This document shows, piece after piece, positions 7,994 to 17,264 of a stretch of DNA of 64,000 nucleotides (its first letter is position 1; every line of letters starts with the position of its first letter). The position numbers were made by a program, and so were the translations under genes. This stretch comes from Pseudorhodoplanes sp. (lineage in GTDB: Bacteria; Pseudomonadota; Alphaproteobacteria; Rhizobiales; Xanthobacteraceae): positions 1 through 64,000 of the forward strand of contig JABARS010000035.1 in assembly GCA_019187085.1 (NCBI GenBank), in the 5' to 3' direction. The notes below the pieces were generated by a model. It did no database searches and was not told the origin of the DNA. It worked only from the letters and a program-made list of their open reading frames with translations.

Positions 7994-8341
7994 TCAAAGC
8001 GACAGCAGATAGGCCCCCCCGATCAGCACGATCTCGCCGGTCAGCACGCCGACAAAAACCGAGCGCCGGGTGGCATAGAAGCCGGCGACGCCGCAGCCGA
8101 CCGCGACGAGCCGCAGCGCAAGCGGCACGCCGGCAAGCGCGCCCGGCGCAAAGATCGTGAGCTTGGCAATGACCGCGGCGAGCACGGCGGTCGCGACCGC
8201 CCTCACCCACACCAGCCATTCCGACCCCTCGTCAAGGCCGCGCGCGGCGAAGAAGCCGAGCGCACGCCAGATTTCGTTCGGCAAGTATCCGACCAGGACG
8301 AGCAGGAGATAAGGCCACAACTCGCCCGCAAGCGCGTTCAT
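7994..8341 (-). CDS. azlD: AzlD domain membrane protein (small subunit of branched-chain amino acid exporter)
   Basis: 115 aa with four hydrophobic segments, the size and layout of AzlD. With AzlC it forms a LIV-E-type exporter of branched-chain or related amino acids. Its ATG overlaps the azlC stop by four bases (ATGA), the usual coupled arrangement. Substrate cannot be read from the sequence. Confidence 0.85.
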   Translation of the reverse strand: MNALAGELWPYLLLVLVGYLPNEIWRALGFFAARGLDEGSEWLVWVRAVATAVLAAVIAKLTIFAPGALAGVPLALRLVAVGCGVAGFYATRRSVFVGVLTGEIVLIGGAYLLSL

Positions 8342-9141
8342 CGCAGCGCCTCGCGGATCCGGTGCCCGACATAGGCGAGCGTGCCGCCCGCGATCCCGGC
8401 CCAGAGGATGTCGAGATCGACCGCCGCATAGGCGAGTGCGGGCCCGATGACGAGGCCCAGCACCAGCGCCAGCCGGTCGACCAGCAACACGCTGTTGCGG
8501 GTGATCGAGACCAGGAACGACATCGGCGTCAGGAACAGAAGTCCTGCGGTCAGAAGGTTCGGCAATCTGGCCGCGAGGTAGTAGCCGATGACGGTCGCGA
8601 GCAGCGCCGACATCATGTAACCGGAGGCGATCCCGTTGACGAACGCGACGCGCCGCTCGACCGCGATGCCGGGGATCAGCCGCATCGACTCCACCCACAT
8701 GCTGACGGCGGTGAAATGCGCGGGCAGCACAAGGTCGCGCGCACGCGTCTGCGGCGCCTTCAGGCGCGGTAACAGCGACACTACCATCGGCAACAGCCGC
8801 ACGCCGCTGAGGCCGACCGCGACCGCAACCTCGATCAGCGAGGAGCCCGCGCCGAGCGCTGAGATCAGGATGACCTGCGCCGGTCCCGCCCAGACCAGCA
8901 CCGTTGAAAGCGTGGCCCAGAGAAGGCTGAAATTGAAATCGTGGGCGAGCGCCCCGATGCCGATATAGGTGCCGAACAGCACATAGGCGAAAACGGACAG
9001 CCAGGCCGCGCGTACGCCACCCAGAAAGGCCGCTCCCGAAGTTTCGAAATTCGTTGCGCCGCCCGGCATTGCGCCACCATGCGTTGCGACCGCATTCAAA
9101 GCAACGCGTGCTACAGACATGGGACGCATGATGGAGCGCAT
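8338..9141 (-). CDS. azlC: AzlC family amino-acid exporter, large subunit
   Basis: 267 aa integral membrane protein; the core from about residue 35 has the AzlC signatures (GVRAAWLSVFAYVLFG, FAGPAQ-like WAGPAQVILIS, PMVVSLLP, NGIASGYMM). ATG 9141 has AGGAGGG seven bases upstream; an internal ATG 24 codons later would still retain all membrane segments. Divergent from the GST gene, coupled to azlD downstream. Confidence 0.88.
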   Translation of the reverse strand: MRSIMRPMSVARVALNAVATHGGAMPGGATNFETSGAAFLGGVRAAWLSVFAYVLFGTYIGIGALAHDFNFSLLWATLSTVLVWAGPAQVILISALGAGSSLIEVAVAVGLSGVRLLPMVVSLLPRLKAPQTRARDLVLPAHFTAVSMWVESMRLIPGIAVERRVAFVNGIASGYMMSALLATVIGYYLAARLPNLLTAGLLFLTPMSFLVSITRNSVLLVDRLALVLGLVIGPALAYAAVDLDILWAGIAGGTLAYVGHRIREALR

Positions 9142-9292
9142 GCGGACACCCTCCTAGAGGGCTTGCGGCCGTGCGTCGGCCGGCGCTGCCGCACTCCCGG
9201 CATACCTCAGGTCTATCCACTGACATGGCAACATGTTCCTGATATGTTCTTGCGATCGCAGGCAGACGATCTTGGAAAACAAGGAGGCCATC

Positions 9293-9919
9293 GTGGCCGA
9301 AAACATCATCCTCTACACCAACCCGATGTCGCGCGGCCGGATCGCCCGCTGGATGCTGGAAGAGACCGGCGTGCCCTATCGCGTAGAGAGCCTCGACTTC
9401 GCCACGACCATGAAGGCGCCCGCCTATCTCGCCATCAATCCGATGGGCAAGGTGCCGGCGATCCGGCACGGCGACGCGGTAGTCACCGAATGCGCGGCGA
9501 TCTGCGCCTATCTTGCCGACGCGTTTCCGGCTGCGGGCCTGACGCCCGAAGGCGCCGCGCGCGCCGCCTATTTCCGCTGGATGTTCTTTGCCGCGGGTCC
9601 GCTGGAAGCCGCTATTGCCGACCGCGTGCTCGGCGTGACCGTCCCTGCCGACAAGCAGGCCATGATCGGCTACGGAACCTATGCGAAAGTCATGGACGCG
9701 CTCGAGCACGCCGTGTCGGCGACGCCGTTTGTCGCCGGCGAGCGCTTCAGCGCGGCCGACGTCTATGTTGGCTCGCATGTCGGCTGGGGCCTGCAATTCG
9801 GAACGATCGAAAAACGTCCTGCCTTTGCCGATTACTGGACGCGGGTCAGCGATCGCGAGGCGCACCGGCGCGCGAGCGCCCTCGACGACGCCGACATGGC
9901 GGCGATGAAGGCGGGTTGA
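9293..9919 (+). CDS. Glutathione S-transferase family protein
   Basis: 208 aa GST: thioredoxin-like N-terminal domain with the early catalytic region YTNPMSRGR, the cis-proline segment KVPAIRHGD and the SNAIL-type glutathione contact (VTECAAICAYLAD), then an all-helical C-terminal domain (FSAADVYVG). GTG 9293 is chosen because AAGGAGG precedes it by five bases; an upstream ATG at 9233 would add 20 unlike residues. A Ser in the MSRGR segment is the likely catalytic residue. Confidence 0.88.
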   Translation: MAENIILYTNPMSRGRIARWMLEETGVPYRVESLDFATTMKAPAYLAINPMGKVPAIRHGDAVVTECAAICAYLADAFPAAGLTPEGAARAAYFRWMFFAAGPLEAAIADRVLGVTVPADKQAMIGYGTYAKVMDALEHAVSATPFVAGERFSAADVYVGSHVGWGLQFGTIEKRPAFADYWTRVSDREAHRRASALDDADMAAMKAG

Positions 9920-10066
9920 GCGCCCGCGGCCTCTTCACCTTCGCTTAAAGTTCCTGTCGGACACTGACGACTGCAGGGTGCGGCCCCGCGCTCCCGGCAA
10001 TTTGCGTCCGACCGCCGCCGGGCGCATGCCACCGGTTCTCGCAAACAGGTTGAGCTAGGTTAAGCC

Positions 10067-10447
10067 ATGACCACCACGACCAAAGACCGCCGCGGCGCGC
10101 CGCGCCAGAAAAGCTTCCTGCAGGGCCGCATCTATTATAACGGGCGGCGTTCGTCTGCCGACTGCCTGATCCGCGACATCACCGAATCCGGTGCGCGCCT
10201 GCGCTTCTCGGGCTCGGTCACGGTGCCGGAAGTGTTCGAACTTTACATCCCCAACAAGCAGGAAACGCTGCGCGCCCACATCAAGTGGCATCGTGGCGAG
10301 GATGTCGGCGTCGAGTTCGAAACCAACCAGCGGCAGGTCGACAGCCCGCAACTGGTGCCGGCAGCCGGCGCGCTCGAGGAACGCGTCAGCAAGCTCGAAC
10401 GTGAGCTCGCCGCCCTGCGCCGGCGCATCGACGCCGACCGCGAATAG
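10067..10447 (+). CDS. PilZ domain protein with C-terminal coiled coil
   Basis: 126 aa. The c-di-GMP-binding signature is complete: R-x3-R as RRGAPRQ near residue 9 and the D/N-x-S-x-x-G element as DITESGARL near residue 38. The PilZ barrel ends at about 90 and the last 30 residues (LEERVSKLERELAALRRRI) are a heptad coiled coil, suggesting oligomerisation or a partner protein. No signal or membrane segment. It is convergent with clpA. It is probably a c-di-GMP effector; the output is unknown. Confidence 0.88.
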   Translation: MTTTTKDRRGAPRQKSFLQGRIYYNGRRSSADCLIRDITESGARLRFSGSVTVPEVFELYIPNKQETLRAHIKWHRGEDVGVEFETNQRQVDSPQLVPAAGALEERVSKLERELAALRRRIDADRE

Positions 10448-10460
10448 GCCGGGCTCTCCG

Positions 10461-10494
10461 CACAAAAAGACAGGGGCCGCAACGCGGCCCCTGT
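10461..10494 (-). terminator. Intrinsic terminator of clpA
   Basis: A perfect 11-bp stem (ACAGGGGCCGC with its complement, 10470-10494) around a 3-base loop is followed on the minus strand by CTTTTTG. It lies 26 bases past the clpA stop. The opposite direction has no T-run, so it mainly serves clpA rather than the PilZ gene. Confidence 0.8.
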
Positions 10495-10520
10495 CGGCAA
10501 TCTGCCAGAGACATTCTCAC

Positions 10521-12956
10521 TCAGGCTTTGACGAGCGGCACCTTCGGCACCGAGCCGCGGCCGGAGGGGCCGTCGCCGCCCTTGGGACCGCTTGAGGGCG
10601 GCTTCGGCTTGCGCGGGCCGCTACGCTTGCGACGCGGTTTACGCTCGGGAATTTTCTCCGGCTTCGGGGTCACCGGGCCATCGAGATATTCGAAGCCGAG
10701 CACGTCGCGGCCCTGCTCGTTCTTGAGCACGACCACGCGGACATGGCCGCCGCCCTTGAGGCGTCCGAACAGCACTTCGTCGGCGAGCGGCTTCTTGATG
10801 CTCTCCTGGATCACGCGCGCCATCGGCCGCGCACCCATCAGCTCGTCGTAGCCGTTCGCGATCAGCCAGCGCGACGCTTCGTCCGACAATTCGATCGTCA
10901 CGTTGCGGTCGGCGAGCTGCGCCTCAAGCTGGAGCACGAACTTCTCGACCACCTTCGAGATCACCTCTTCCGACAGGTGGTGGAAGGTGATGATCGAGTC
11001 GAGACGGTTGCGGAATTCCGGCGCGAACAGGCGATTGATCGCCTCGATGTCGTCGCCCTCGCGCTTGTTGCGGGTGAAGCCGTAGGTGCCCTTGGCAAGA
11101 TCGGCGGCGCCCGCGTTCGTCGTCATGATCAGAATGACGTTGCGGAAATCGACCTGCTTGCCGTTATGGTCGGTCAGCTTGCCGTGATCCATGACCTGCA
11201 ACAGCACGTTGTAGAGGTCGGGATGCGCCTTCTCGATCTCGTCGAGCAGCAGCACGCAATGCGGATGCTGGTCGACGCTGTCGGTCAGAAGGCCGCCCTG
11301 GTCGAAGCCAACATAGCCGGGCGGCGCGCCGATCAGGCGCGAAACCGTGTGGCGCTCCATGTATTCGGACATGTCGAAGCGCACCAGCTCGACGCCGAGC
11401 GTCGCGGCAAGCTGCTTGGCGACCTCGGTCTTGCCGACGCCGGTCGGGCCGGAGAACAGATAGCAGCCGATCGGCTTTTCCGGCTCGCGCAGCCCGGCGC
11501 GGGCGAGCTTGATCGATGCGGCCAGCGCCTCGATCGGCTTGTCCTGTCCGTAGACCGTCGTCTTCAGCGTGCTTTCGAGATGCTGCAACACCTCGGCATC
11601 GTCCTTGGAGACGGTCTTGGGCGGGATACGCGCCATAGTCGAGACGGTGGTTTCGATCTCCTTGGCGCCGATCGTGCGCTTGCGCTTGTTTTCGGGCAGC
11701 AGCATCTGCGCCGCGCCCGATTCATCGATCACGTCGATCGCCTTGTCGGGCAGCTTGCGGTCGTGAATGTAGCGCGCCGACAGTTCGACTGCCGCCTTGA
11801 TCGCATCGTTGGTGTATTTGAGCTTGTGATAGTCCTCGAAATACGGCTTCAGTCCTTTCAGAATTTCGATCGTGTCGGATACCGACGGCTCATTGACGTC
11901 GATCTTCTGGAAACGGCGGACCAGCGCGCGATCCTTCTCGAAATACTGCCGGTATTCCTTGTAGGTGGTCGAGCCGATGCAGCGCAGCGTGCCGCCGGCA
12001 AGCGCCGGCTTGAGCAGGTTGGACGCGTCCATCGCCCCGCCCGAGGTGGCCCCCGCCCCGATCACGGTGTGGATTTCGTCGATGAACATGATCGCGCCCG
12101 GCGTCGCCTCGATCTCCTTGATCACCTGCTTGAGGCGCTCCTCGAAATCGCCGCGGTAGCGCGTGCCGGCGAGCAGCGTGCCCATGTCGAGCGCGAAGAC
12201 CGTGGCGTTCTTGAGCACGTCCGGCACTTCGCTATGAACGATGCGTCGCGCCAGCCCTTCGGCAATCGCGGTCTTGCCGACGCCGGCGTCACCGACGAAC
12301 AGCGGGTTGTTCTTCTGGCGACGGCACAGCACCTGGATCGTCCGGTTGATCTCGGGCTCGCGCCCGATCAGCGGATCGATCTTGCCGTCCCTGGCCTTCT
12401 TGTTGAGGTTGATGCAGTAGGCCTCAAGCGCGTCGCCCTTCTTCTTCGTCTCCTCGCCGCTCTTGGTGTCGGTCTCCTCGTCGACGCCGCGCACCGGGCG
12501 CGATTCCGACAGGCCCGCGCGCTTGGCGATACCGTGGCTGATATAGTTCACGGCGTCGTAGCGCGTCATATCCTGCTCCTGCAGGAAATATGCGGCATGG
12601 CTCTCGCGCTCGGCAAAAATCGCGACCAGGACGTTCGCGCCGGTGACCTCCTCGCGCCCCGACGACTGGACATGGATGACGGCGCGCTGGATCACGCGCT
12701 GGAAGCCGGCGGTCGGCTTGGAATCCTCGCCGCCCTCGGTAACGAGGTTCTCAAGCTCGGATTCGAGATAGGTCAGCAGGCTGCGCCGCAGCTTGTCGAG
12801 ATCGACGTTGCAGGCGCGCATGACCGCCGCCGCGTCGGAATCGTCGATCAGCGCGAGCAGCAGATGCTCAAGGGTAGCATATTCGTGGTGCCGCTCATTG
12901 GCGAGCGCAAGCGCGCGGTGAAGCGACTGTTCCAGACTGCGGGAAAAACTTGGCAT
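10521..12956 (-). CDS. clpA: ATP-dependent Clp protease ATP-binding subunit ClpA
   Basis: 811 aa AAA+ unfoldase that feeds substrates to ClpP. Order: Clp N-domain (1-150), AAA-1 with Walker A GDAGVGKT (222-229) and Walker [12 protein letters not shown]-2 with Walker A GPTGVGKT and Walker [11 protein letters not shown], then the D2-small domain. The last 50 or so residues are a Pro/Lys/Arg/Gly-rich tail ([17 protein letters not shown] region), much longer than in E. coli ClpA but typical of rhizobia. Lies 26 bp after clpS on the same strand. Confidence 0.97.
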   Translation of the reverse strand: MPSFSRSLEQSLHRALALANERHHEYATLEHLLLALIDDSDAAAVMRACNVDLDKLRRSLLTYLESELENLVTEGGEDSKPTAGFQRVIQRAVIHVQSSGREEVTGANVLVAIFAERESHAAYFLQEQDMTRYDAVNYISHGIAKRAGLSESRPVRGVDEETDTKSGEETKKKGDALEAYCINLNKKARDGKIDPLIGREPEINRTIQVLCRRQKNNPLFVGDAGVGKTAIAEGLARRIVHSEVPDVLKNATVFALDMGTLLAGTRYRGDFEERLKQVIKEIEATPGAIMFIDEIHTVIGAGATSGGAMDASNLLKPALAGGTLRCIGSTTYKEYRQYFEKDRALVRRFQKIDVNEPSVSDTIEILKGLKPYFEDYHKLKYTNDAIKAAVELSARYIHDRKLPDKAIDVIDESGAAQMLLPENKRKRTIGAKEIETTVSTMARIPPKTVSKDDAEVLQHLESTLKTTVYGQDKPIEALAASIKLARAGLREPEKPIGCYLFSGPTGVGKTEVAKQLAATLGVELVRFDMSEYMERHTVSRLIGAPPGYVGFDQGGLLTDSVDQHPHCVLLLDEIEKAHPDLYNVLLQVMDHGKLTDHNGKQVDFRNVILIMTTNAGAADLAKGTYGFTRNKREGDDIEAINRLFAPEFRNRLDSIITFHHLSEEVISKVVEKFVLQLEAQLADRNVTIELSDEASRWLIANGYDELMGARPMARVIQESIKKPLADEVLFGRLKGGGHVRVVVLKNEQGRDVLGFEYLDGPVTPKPEKIPERKPRRKRSGPRKPKPPSSGPKGGDGPSGRGSVPKVPLVKA

Positions 12957-12982
12957 TGACGTCCCTTATCGGCCCCCGCCGT

Positions 12983-13312
12983 TCACTTCTTCTCCATGAC
13001 ACACTGGAGAGGATGGTGATGTTTGCGCGCAAAGTCCATCACCTGCGTCACTTTTGTTTCGGCCACCTCGTAGGTGAATATTCCACACTCGCCGATCCCG
13101 TTATGATGAACATGCAGCATAATGCGCGTGGCCGCCTCGCGGTCCTTGTTGAAGAACCGTTCCAGCACATGCACCACGAACTCCATGGGCGTGTAATCGT
13201 CGTTGAGCAGGAGGACGCGATAAAGGCTCGGCCGCTTGGTCTGCGGCTTGGTCTTGGCAATGACCGCCGTCCCCGACCCGGCGTCCCGGCGCTTCCGGTC
13301 GTCGTCGGCCAT
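12983..13312 (-). CDS. clpS: ATP-dependent Clp protease adaptor ClpS
   Basis: 109 aa N-end-rule adaptor that hands destabilising N-terminal residues to ClpA. The binding-pocket motif [20 protein letters not shown] and the ClpA-contact histidine region ([12 protein letters not shown]) are intact. The start at 13312 gives a typical short charged N-terminus; an ATG at 13369 is also in frame but has no ribosome binding site. Operon with clpA. Confidence 0.93.
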   Translation of the reverse strand: MADDDRKRRDAGSGTAVIAKTKPQTKRPSLYRVLLLNDDYTPMEFVVHVLERFFNKDREAATRIMLHVHHNGIGECGIFTYEVAETKVTQVMDFARKHHHPLQCVMEKK

Positions 13313-13708
13313 CGATAGCGGTAAATCCTGCCGCTCCACTACGGTATTTCGGGTCGTCTGCAGAATCATCAGCGTGCCGGACCAGCAAAAATAATACCCA
13401 AAACGGGGAACTCAACCCCGTCCCTCTCCTCCATAGCCGACATTCGCTGCAAACGCCGTACCATTTGTGCGGCATTTTTGACGACTTCGGCTGGGCGGCG
13501 CAGGCCGCAGGATCCATCAGGATCCATAGAGACCCTTGTCCCCCGGAACCGCCCGGCCAGCCGCCGCGGGCGGCATGGTAAACGCAATTGCGGACGTTGC
13601 GCGACAAATTTGCCTGAAATTTGAATGTCCGGACTCACCGGATAGCAAGGCTTTGCTGCCAGTATTTCTTTGAATGTGACAAACAGGACCGGAGCCGGAG
13701 TCCGCAAT
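13313..13708. other. 396-bp divergent intergenic region between clpS and the TadG-like genes
   Basis: No gene seen. It must hold the clpS-clpA promoter (minus) and the promoter for the vWA pair (plus). A perfect tandem decamer CAGGATCCAT occurs at 13508-13517 and 13518-13527, and an 8-base inverted pair GGGGAAC..  /..CCCCGTCC region lies near 13398. None matches a regulator site I can name. Confidence 0.5.
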
Positions 13709-14980
13709 ATGCTCTTCGCGCGTTTCATCAGGAATCGCGACGGCGGCGCAGCGCCCTTTCTGGCGCTCGCAATGCTCCCCCTCATGGGTTTCATGGGTGC
13801 GGCTGTGGATTACAGCCGCGCCAATTCCGCGCGCACAGCCATGCAGACCGCGCTCGACGCAACCGCGCTCGCGCTTTCCAAGACCGCCCAGGGCATGGCC
13901 GCCGGCGATCTGTCGGGCAAGACGAACGAGCTGTTCGCCGCGCTATTCAATCGCCCCGAAGTTCTCGACGCCGCGGTCACCACGGAATTCCTCTCGCCGC
14001 AGGACGGCAGCTTCATCCTCAAGCTGACCGGCTCGGGCAAGGTCAATACGGTCTTCTCGCAGTTGATCGGCCAGTCGCAGATCTCGTTTACGGCCAAATC
14101 GGAGGTGCTCTGGGGCATCAAAAAGCTCAACCTGGCGCTCGCGCTCGACAATACCGGTTCGATGTCATCGAGCGGAAAAATGTCGGCCCTGAAGACCGCC
14201 GCCCATAATCTGCTGAATACGCTCAAGGACGCCGAAAAAACTCCGGGCGACATCAAGGTGTCGATCGTGCCGTTCGCGGTCGCCGTCAATGTCGGAACCG
14301 AGAAGGTCAATGCGACCTGGATCCGCTGGGATCAATGGGACAAGGACAACGGCACCTGCAGCAAATCGAGCTACACGACCTACAGCAGCTGCGTGAGCAA
14401 CGGCAAGGTCTGGACGCCGAAGAGCCACAGCCTGTGGAACGGATGCGTCAATGACCGCGATCAGAACTATGACGTTCTCGCGACCGCGCCGAGCGGCTCG
14501 GCGACAAGGTTCCCGGCCGATCAGGCCACGCATTGTCCGGTGGCGATGATGCCGCTCTCGACAAACTGGAGCACGCTGCATGGCAAGATCGACGAGATGA
14601 CACCGGCGGGCAACACCAACGTCACGATCGGCCTGCAGATGGCGTGGCAGACGCTGGCCGACAATGCGCCGTTCGATGCGCCCTCGCCGGCGCCGGATCT
14701 CGACAAGGTCATCATCCTGCTCACGGACGGCGACAATACCGAGAACCGCTGGACCACCAGCACCTCGTCGATCAATGCGCGCACGCAGAAGGTCTGCGAC
14801 AATATCAAGGCCGCCAGTATCCGCATCTACACGGTGCGGGTGATCAACGGCAATGCCACGCTTCTGAGAAATTGCGCGACCAATCCCAACATGTATTACG
14901 ACGTCGATCAGGCCGACGAACTCAACGGCGTGTTCAGCTCGATCGCGCAGAACCTCGCCAACCTGCGGATCGCGAAATAG
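13709..14980 (+). CDS. TadE/TadG-like membrane-anchored vWA protein, copy 1
   Basis: 423 aa. The N-terminus has the TadE/G-like helix (GGAAPFLALAMLPLMGFMGAAVDYSRA), which anchors the protein in the inner membrane with the rest outside. From about residue 140 a von Willebrand A domain begins at LALALDNTGSMSSS (metal-site D-x-T-G-S variant) and contains TNVTIGL and VIILLTDGDNT. Between them sits a Ser/Thr/Tyr/Cys-rich insert (CSKSSYTTYSSC, NGCVND). ATG 13709 has GGAG eight bases upstream and is preferred to ATG 13670. No pilin or tad secretion genes are nearby, so it is an orphan of the Flp system. Confidence 0.85.
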   Translation: MLFARFIRNRDGGAAPFLALAMLPLMGFMGAAVDYSRANSARTAMQTALDATALALSKTAQGMAAGDLSGKTNELFAALFNRPEVLDAAVTTEFLSPQDGSFILKLTGSGKVNTVFSQLIGQSQISFTAKSEVLWGIKKLNLALALDNTGSMSSSGKMSALKTAAHNLLNTLKDAEKTPGDIKVSIVPFAVAVNVGTEKVNATWIRWDQWDKDNGTCSKSSYTTYSSCVSNGKVWTPKSHSLWNGCVNDRDQNYDVLATAPSGSATRFPADQATHCPVAMMPLSTNWSTLHGKIDEMTPAGNTNVTIGLQMAWQTLADNAPFDAPSPAPDLDKVIILLTDGDNTENRWTTSTSSINARTQKVCDNIKAASIRIYTVRVINGNATLLRNCATNPNMYYDVDQADELNGVFSSIAQNLANLRIAK

Positions 14981-15177
14981 CCGTCCGGCAGGCCGCCGCA
15001 TGGTTACGGGATCGTTTCACAAAAGACGCGAATTTGAAGGGAACTTTAGCGATCCGTTCGCCAAATGGCGCGGCAACGCCATGGTTGACCGGTAATAACC
15101 GTCTTTTTGTATCGAGCTTTACGGCACTTTCACACCTGCCGTTTACGAATTCAGCGAGCGTACGGTGAGGTGCCGCC

Positions 15178-16476
15178 ATGGCCGTTTCAAGCATGCCTAT
15201 CCCGAAACTGATCTCCCACCTTTGCGCGCGCGCCCGCAAATTCATGAGCGCGCAGTCGGGCAACGTCACGATCACGTTTGCGCTCGCCACAATTCCGATC
15301 GTCGGTCTCACCGGCGCCGCGGTCGATTACAGCCGCGCCAATTCCGCGCGCACCGCGATGCAGGCGGCGCTGGATTCCACCGCCCTGATCCTGTCGAAGG
15401 AAGCGCAATACCTGTCGGCCGCGCAGCTCAACCAGAAGGCGCTCGACTATTTCAAGGCCAATTTCAACCGCCCGGAAGTCAACAATATCGTCGTGACGCC
15501 GGTATTCAACGCGCCGCAGGCCGGCAGCTTCTCGCTCAACCTGACGAGCGCGGCCACGATCGACACGACCTTCACCGGCATCTGGCAGCCGAATATCACG
15601 ATCGGCGCCAAGTCGCAGGCGCTGTGGGGCATCAAGAAGCTCGAGCTGGCGCTCGCGCTCGACAATACCGGCTCGATGTCCTCGAGCAACAAGATGAGCA
15701 ATCTGAAGACGGCCGCGAAGAACCTGCTGTCGACGCTGAAAACCGCTGCCAAGAAGGACGGCGACGTCAAGGTTTCGATTATTCCCTTTGACACAACCGT
15801 CAATCTCGGCACGTCCTACAAGGACAACAACTGGTTCGAGTACGGCAGCCTCAATTGCAGCGGCTGGTGGTGGGGCTCCGGCGGTTGCACCAGCAGCAAC
15901 TGGAAGAACTACTGGGAGGGTTGCGTCCGCGACCGGACCTATCCCTATGACGTGCAGGACGATCCGCCCACCGGCAGCGCGACTTATTTCCCGGTATACG
16001 ATTGCGGATCGCTGGCCACGCTGATGCCGCTGACCTACAACTGGACGGCGCTCAACAACAAGATCGACGCCATGAACCCGAACGGCAACACCAACGTGAC
16101 GATCGGGCTCGTCTGGGCGTGGCATTCGCTTACGCCAGGCGCCCCGCTCTCGGAAGCGTCGGCGCCCGCCACCGATCTCGACAAGGTCATCATCATCCTG
16201 ACCGACGGTGAGAACACCGAAGCGTGGAAGAATTCCAACAACACCAAGGTAACAAGCTCAAGCGCTATAGATGAGCGCACCAAGCTCGTATGCAACAATA
16301 TCAAGGCCGCGAACATCAAAATCTATGCAATCCGCGTCATCGACGGTAACGCCAATCTGCTGCAGCAGTGCGCGAGCAATCCGACGATGTATTACGACGT
16401 CCAGAACGCGAGCCAGCTCACCAACGTGTTCGGCGCTATCGCGCAGAACCTCGCAAATCTGCGTCTCGCGAAATAG
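15178..16476 (+). CDS. TadE/TadG-like membrane-anchored vWA protein, copy 2
   Basis: 432 aa paralogue of the preceding gene, same order of parts: TadE/G-like anchor (SGNVTITFALATIPIVGLTGAAVDYSRA), alpha/beta spacer, vWA domain from LALALDNTGSMSSS, and the shared C-terminus (SIAQNLANLR/AIAQNLANLR). The insert inside the vWA domain diverges most and here is Trp/Gly/Ser/Cys-rich (CSGWWWGSGGC, WEGCVRD). ATG 15178 is preceded by GAGGTG. The 197-bp gap to copy 1 shows no gene. Tandem duplication with divergence of the exposed insert is the simplest account. Confidence 0.85.
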   Translation: MAVSSMPIPKLISHLCARARKFMSAQSGNVTITFALATIPIVGLTGAAVDYSRANSARTAMQAALDSTALILSKEAQYLSAAQLNQKALDYFKANFNRPEVNNIVVTPVFNAPQAGSFSLNLTSAATIDTTFTGIWQPNITIGAKSQALWGIKKLELALALDNTGSMSSSNKMSNLKTAAKNLLSTLKTAAKKDGDVKVSIIPFDTTVNLGTSYKDNNWFEYGSLNCSGWWWGSGGCTSSNWKNYWEGCVRDRTYPYDVQDDPPTGSATYFPVYDCGSLATLMPLTYNWTALNNKIDAMNPNGNTNVTIGLVWAWHSLTPGAPLSEASAPATDLDKVIIILTDGENTEAWKNSNNTKVTSSSAIDERTKLVCNNIKAANIKIYAIRVIDGNANLLQQCASNPTMYYDVQNASQLTNVFGAIAQNLANLRLAK

Positions 16477-16503
16477 AACGGGACCCTCTACCCGTCAAAC
16501 AAA

Positions 16504-16530
16504 AAGCCCGGCCGAACAGCCGGGCTTATT
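16504..16530. terminator. Bidirectional intrinsic terminator
   Basis: AAGCCCGGC (16504-16512) pairs with GCCGGGCTT (16519-16527) around CGAACA. A-rich bases precede and T-rich bases (ATTCGTTTT) follow, so it can end both the vWA transcript from the left and the phasin transcript from the right. Confidence 0.85.
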
Positions 16531-16557
16531 CGTTTTCGCGGGTGAGCGCGGACGCAC

Positions 16558-16896
16558 TTACTTCACCGGCGTCACTTTCGCGATATAGCCTTCGAACGGC
16601 TTGTAGGCTTCCTTGGCAAGGTCGGTGTAGAGCTCGCCGATCTTGGTCGCCTTCGCCACGAAGCCTTCGTAGGCGTCCTTCAGATAGGCCTGCTGCACTT
16701 CGATCGCCTTCTCAACCGACTTGGAGCCGACCAGCTTCTCGAACGCCTGCGTGCCGTCCTCGAAGCTCTTCTTGGAATAGTCGGCGACTTCGAGCGCAAT
16801 CGCCTGCGTGCCCCTGGAGACGGCACCCAGAGCCTTCACGGTCGCGTCGACATTCTCTTTTCCAAGCTGCTGAATTTCCTCGAAATTCTTGATCAT
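16558..16896 (-). CDS. Phasin family protein
   Basis: 112 aa, almost entirely amphipathic helix, with the Phasin_2 signature (NVDATVKALGAVSRGTQAIA, YSKKSFEDGTQAFEKL, SVEKAIEVQQAYLKDAYE). Phasins coat polyhydroxyalkanoate granules in the cytoplasm. Ends at a strong bidirectional terminator; its upstream region carries repeated TTGC-N3-GCA elements (separate entry) of the kind expected for a PHB-responsive repressor. No PHA synthase gene is in the window. Confidence 0.92.
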   Translation of the reverse strand: MIKNFEEIQQLGKENVDATVKALGAVSRGTQAIALEVADYSKKSFEDGTQAFEKLVGSKSVEKAIEVQQAYLKDAYEGFVAKATKIGELYTDLAKEAYKPFEGYIAKVTPVK

Positions 16897-16960
16897 CGTC
16901 GTGTCCTTTCCCGGCCTGATCGGCCTGTCGCATTGCCTCTGAGCCGGTCAACCTGACCGC

Positions 16961-17023
16961 TGCAAAATCAATCTATGTTGCATCGCACAAAAACACAAGG
17001 GTAATTTTTGCGTTGCAAAATCA
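16961..17023 (-). promoter_or_regulatory. Candidate phasin operator region (PhaR-like)
   Basis: Two TTGC-N3-GCA elements, at 16978-16987 (TTGCATCGCA) and 17008-17017 (TTGCGTTGCA, extended to the dyad TTTGC-GTT-GCAAA), have centres 30 bp apart, about three helical turns. The decamer TGCAAAATCA also occurs twice (16961-16970, 17014-17023). PhaR/AniA repressors of phasin genes recognise TGC-rich dyads; assignment to PhaR is inference. The remainder of the 368-bp gap up to 17264 shows no gene. Confidence 0.45.
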
Positions 17024-17264
17024 CTCAGCTAACCCTTTCCGATCATTAACGTTTCAGCAACTGCATTCGCTTAACATTTTAACGATCGGCCGTTCAGGCG
17101 ACGGCCCCACGGACGCGGCTCCAGACCGCAGGCGCACTTCGAACCGTCATTGCCGCAGTTTCGGGCAGATTGTCGGTCAACCGAAGCGGCCGGCGGGTGG
17201 GTCCGAAATCAAGGAAGGCGTTGGGCATCTGCAAAATGCCCGCGGACGTTAGACGGGGAAGACC

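Noticed and set aside
10743..12959. 738-codon open frame on the plus strand opposite clpA
   Set aside because: It is the antisense shadow of clpA, which has intact AAA+ motifs; the shadow has no recognisable domain and shows Arg/Asp/Leu-rich composition typical of antisense frames in GC-rich DNA.
17035..17090. CtrA boxes (TTAA-N7-TTAAC) ahead of the carboxypeptidase gene
   Set aside because: TTAA repeats are present but at 4-base or mismatched 7-base spacing.
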